Notes under the pieces: model-generated
What the model saw: only the letters and a program-made list of their open reading frames with translations
Database searches by the model: none
Told to the model about the DNA's origin: nothing
Position numbers and translations under genes: made by a program
Source: Psilocybe azurescens
Taxonomy: Eukaryota; Basidiomycota; Agaricomycetes; Agaricales; Agrocybaceae
NCBI GenBank assembly: GCA_023853785.1
Contig: JAJIRX010000941.1
Span: 186,001-250,000, forward strand
Reading direction: 5' to 3'
Length of the DNA: 64,000 nucleotides
Shown here: piece after piece, positions 60,350-64,000 of the stretch
How positions within the stretch are numbered: the stretch's first letter is position 1
Layout of the letters: every line of letters starts with the position of its first letter

Positions 60350-62464
60350 TACTATGTCGATCTCAATTTAAACGAGTGAAGAGTCGATGCGAACCTTCGT
60401 GTACATTTGTCAATCAAGATAAAGATCATGGTCGATTGCTATCCTAGACCGAGGCATTCAACATGTTATTGACTACATGGCTCAGAAGAGCAGAGTCGCC
60501 GAGGGCCGGGGCCCAAGCAGGGAAGAACTTCGTGTAAGTAATATCGCGCATGCATCGGCAAAACCGCTAAAACAAAACATTGCAAAGTGACCTATATAAG
60601 GTATGTCAAACACAACGTGATTATGTTTTGCCATATATGGCTGATCGAATCTTTTGTTATTCATTGGAAGGTCGCAATATCATTAGCATTAGATTACCTT
60701 GCCCGTTAATTAAATCAGTACTTTAAATTAACTGAGCAAGATTTCAGGCAGTATCCAATTCGAAGTAAAGTATTCGCACAACCTTACACTGGGCGATAAT
60801 ATTTTTGAAGACCATTTGTGCATGTAGCATTCTTTGGCCATCCTTTGTAATTTCTTGTAATATACCGCAAGGATGAGCTTTGTATGTAAGGCATGCTAAT
60901 CATTAGAACTTCAATCTATTGTAGGGCGATTATTTCTGTTGTTTGTAATGTGGACTTATCCTGAGTAGCATTGAGCCTATTTGGGGTGAAACAGCGAGTC
61001 AGCATCACCATCAGTAAATTGGGGCAAGTCTGATTTAGCAATACGACGTTCACGAACCGGTTACAACATTATAACACTCACACAACAGTTTATAACCACA
61101 TATCTACGACATATAGGATTATGCTAATGTCTTAGATTAAGTACAATATTCTTTCTGGAATCCAGAGCAAACATAATATTGCTAGGAAATTATAACTAGA
61201 TTGTAAGGTGGCTACCAGATTAATCAAAATCTACAGTATGTGTGCCAGATGCTAGATGGTTGCGTAGTCCATTATCAACTGGGTAAAATATTCTTTCCAT
61301 AATTCAAAGAAAATATAACATTGCAAGGGGACTATAACTATATTATGAGGTGGCCACCGGTGTGCCAAAAATTCACAATATCACACCTCATTACAATTGT
61401 TCAGTAGGATTTTAGGCTGTATATCAGAGGGGAAAATATAGTACACAAGCTATATCTATTATATATGTACTTGGGGTGGGGGACGAGAGGACAGGCAGTG
61501 GGCCTGGTGATTGCGATTGCGAGCAGGAAGTGTTGGTAGCGCTGATGTGCCTTGCGCCAGCAGTCAGCGCACCTGTGACGCGATGACGGCATCTATTTAG
61601 CAACGTGCAAGGTGGAGCACCCACCCCACCAGTAACTTGCAACGGAGGGAGCTTGGAGCAGTAGTGCAATTTATAGGGGTGACAGTCTTAAATAGACCCA
61701 CTTCGGTTTTCCCACAAATCACATGACATGTTGAAGCTTTGCGAATATTAATTGCCAATTTCAACTTGTATTCTTTCTTCACTTCCACCTACCTCCCTTT
61801 CTCCACTCTTGTCGTCATTGGCATTCAAGGCCTTCGACACCATTCTCTACACGCCCATCAAGTCCACCGCCAAACGCTGACGGCCCCATTTGCACGGCTA
61901 TGGCACGACCTCAAGCTCAGTAACAACAACAGCAACGAGCAAGGGGCGCCCATGTGCCACAGTAGCACGGTAAGCATCACCCCACCCTCTCCACCACCGC
62001 AGCTAAGCCCCACAGCCCTGATCGCTAGCATATCGCACTGCCTGCCCATGCCATCCACAGTGACAACATGAGTAGGGGCGTAAGCCTTGCCCCAACACAA
62101 CACCGCCTCCATGTTGTGCTGCACTCCCATACCATCCCGCTTTCACGGTGATAATGCGAAGAGCGATAGCGAGAGCAGGCAGCGAGCAGTGGCCTCCGCC
62201 AGCTCTTTGCTTGTGACCGCCGCGGCGATGGACCTGCCCACCACCGACTCTTTCATGCCACCTCACACTCGCCGCTCCTACCCCCCGGGTCTGCGTTTGG
62301 CCTTACCACCTCTGTTATTTCACCCGTCGGGGCAGTGAACGTGGCCCTCGCGGCTCATAGGTAAGTCTCTCCCGATCCTCTATCTCTTTTTCTTACCACA
62401 TTATACACTAACAAACCCCGAAAGACTGTTTCCAGCCCACCGCCGTTCCACTTCTCACCTCACG
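60350..62464. other. intergenic with decayed repeats
   Basis: AT-rich to about 61500 and then GC-richer with short ORFs on both strands. No complete gene is supported. Includes a diverged tandem duplication (61146-61361). Confidence 0.45.
61146..61361. repeat. diverged tandem duplication, ~141 bp period
   Basis: AATATTCTTTC... with AAATTATAACTAGATT-like and GAGGTGGCTACC-like blocks at about 61146-61229 recurs at 61287-61361 with roughly 75-80% identity by eye. A related GATTTCAGGCAGTAT-like block occurs near 60745 and 61409, suggesting a larger degraded repeat covering 60.7-61.45 kb. Confidence 0.55.
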
Positions 62465-62676
62465 ATGATGAACAAGAATGCTAAGGCCGTGAGTCCTCCC
62501 GGCCTTATCCTCGTTTCTGCTGCTAACCACAACTTGCTTACCAGCCTGAATTTGCATTCAATAATGCTGCTTCCGCCATTGAGCTTGCCGTGGATGACGT
62601 CCCCAACGAGGAAGCACCAGTGGTGCATTGGCAGTTTAATACCAGTGGTTTATATAGTAGTTACTTGTCTGCTTGA
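62465..62676 (+). CDS. tiny spliced ORF, unknown function
   Basis: ATG at 62465 with exons 62465-62488 and 62545-62676 (GTGAGT donor, CAG acceptor) gives 51 residues: MMNKNAKA, then PEFAFNNAASAIEL and further acidic residues to YLSA. The intron is well formed and the joined frame is open, but no domain is recognised and no homologue can be named. It could be a fragment of a mobile-element or duplicated gene. Confidence 0.3.
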
Positions 62677-64000
62677 AATATACTATTTGGCTTTTTTTCG
62701 GTATGAAAACCTAGATGTGATGGTCAAAATTCAGCAGGGGTTCTGGTCCCAATTCATAACTGGGTCAACCCTATGATAAGTGTAAGCTCTAGTGTTGGAA
62801 CCTCCTGGTCATGTTATACCCAGTTCACAAATGGCTGCCTGGCTTGCAATGTGTTGTGAGTATCTGAGTATCTGATATGTTCTAGACAATTTGTGATAAT
62901 ATTTTAGCTACTCTATCGTTCTGCAGATGGACGGGTATCAATTCCATAATGATCCAGAATCACGATGACAACTTATGAAATTGTGTCTTGGATATTTTTA
63001 AAACCTACCACTATCTATCAATTTATGGCATTGTGAGTCAGCCCAAAATATGATTACCAGTTCATAACGTAGACGAGCGTCTACAATGCATTTTGGGTGT
63101 TCATAACACCCGATAGGATTCTCCACGATTTACTGATGCACAATGAGCCACAGTCCGGTGCGACTGGCAGTGGTCCCACAGCTCATAGAACTTTGGAAGC
63201 GGAAAACAGAGTATATTACAATCAAAATGCACGGCCGGTTTGTACATTAGAAAGAAAGCTCATGAATATAGAAGAGGAGTGACCGTATACAACAAATATT
63301 GGCCTTCGAGAGTACATGATCTCGAAAGCATTTGTGATGACTAAATCGGTACATATTTAATCACGTCGTATAATTCAGAATGACGATTTGGTATAGTAGT
63401 TAGTGAGACATCAGTGGGGATTTGTGCAGTCGATGGTTCAATTCCGGCAAGTAGTAATCATTAAATAATATAGTGTAGAGTGGTATGAGATGTGATGGCA
63501 TTCAGGTAAATAAATGAATGGGGAGTGGCCCACAGTTTTAAATTCCCAACCTCGGTATAGCAGGACATCCTTATTTTCTAATGTAAGGTAACCAATTTTC
63601 AGGCCACCTTACAAGGTAAACCAAGGTTTTATAAATAGTTAATGATTATAGGTCCTTGCCAAAATGTAGTCTTCAGGTTTGACTATTCATTGCCTTTTGG
63701 GCATTAGTGCCCTTAGCTACCTTACAAGGACTTTGTATTGCAATGTATGGTCTGCGCCGTTTTGCCGATGTGGCCATGACACGTAGTTATCTTATCATTC
63801 TTTTTGCATTAGGGTTCTACCGATCAAGCTCGTGATCAAGTCCTGAGATTGCTAACCGCAGAGTGGCTTGTATCTGAAGACGACAATTATTCCGATAGGT
63901 TTTATCTAGCAGACTTCGTTTAACAGGTCGACATGAATTGATAACAACGGGAATAGCCGCAAAGGAGCTACCTGACATGTTGTCTTCGACGTCTTCGCCT
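62677..64000. other. intergenic to window end
   Basis: No supported gene; the 61-codon ORF at 63097-63282 is unconvincing. A possible tRNA-derived element is listed separately. Confidence 0.4.
63386..63450 (+). repeat. possible tRNA-derived element (A and B box)
   Basis: TGGTATAGTAGTTAGTGAG resembles a pol III A box and GGTTCAATTCC (63435-63445), 45 bases further on, resembles a B box, as in tRNA-derived SINEs or decayed tRNA genes. An acceptor stem and anticodon stem could not be drawn cleanly, so it is not called a tRNA. Confidence 0.35.

Noticed and set aside
63386..63450. Functional tRNA gene
   Set aside because: Box-like motifs exist but no clean acceptor or anticodon stem can be drawn.

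Overview
This window is nuclear DNA from a filamentous basidiomycete, most likely an Agaricomycete (mushroom-forming fungus). The genes are broken by many 45-70 bp GT-AG introns, both strands are used, and the families are typical of that group: a DUF6533 membrane protein, a TPR-CHAT protein, an F-box-like protein with a nucleotidyltransferase-like motif, and a CAAX-terminated mating-type pheromone precursor. All exon joins were made by eye from splice sites and reading frame; nothing was aligned against a database.

Layout. 1-762: 3' part of a C2H2 zinc-finger gene. 2.3-8.35 kb: ABCC (MRP-type) transporter locus with several lesions, probably a pseudogene. 8.35-11.2 kb: gene-poor, with a ~945 bp fold-back repeat. 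11.2-13.2 kb: two small three-exon genes of unknown function. 13.7-14.9 kb: F-box/nucleotidyltransferase-like gene. 15.2-16.8 kb (-): DUF6533 seven-helix-type membrane protein. 17.96-18.41 kb: second inverted-repeat element. 20.2-25.7 kb (-): large TPR-CHAT protein. 26.9-28.2 kb (-): histidine phosphatase. 28.5-35.4 kb (-): HEAT-repeat protein of the HEATR5/Laa1 family. 35.4-39.6 kb: apparently gene-free. 39.6-40.3 kb: dual-specificity phosphatase, followed by a 178 bp pogo/mariner-type MITE. 42.7-51.6 kb: flavin monooxygenase, class V PLP aminotransferase and stand-alone adenylation enzyme, a plausible small biosynthetic cluster. 52.8 kb: pheromone precursor. 53.8-57.5 kb: GH15 glycosidase. 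58.0-60.3 kb: ThDP-dependent acetolactate-synthase-like enzyme. 60.4-64.0 kb: decayed repeats, one tiny spliced ORF and a possible tRNA-derived element.

The most interesting items are the pheromone precursor (no STE3-type receptor was recognised beside it), the compact FMO/aminotransferase/adenylation cluster, and the fold-back and MITE elements. Several otherwise coherent genes (ABCC, CHAT, FMO, ThDP enzyme) carry isolated one-base frame breaks, often in short homopolymers. That suggests sequence or assembly indels as well as true gene decay, so 'broken' calls here need read-level confirmation.
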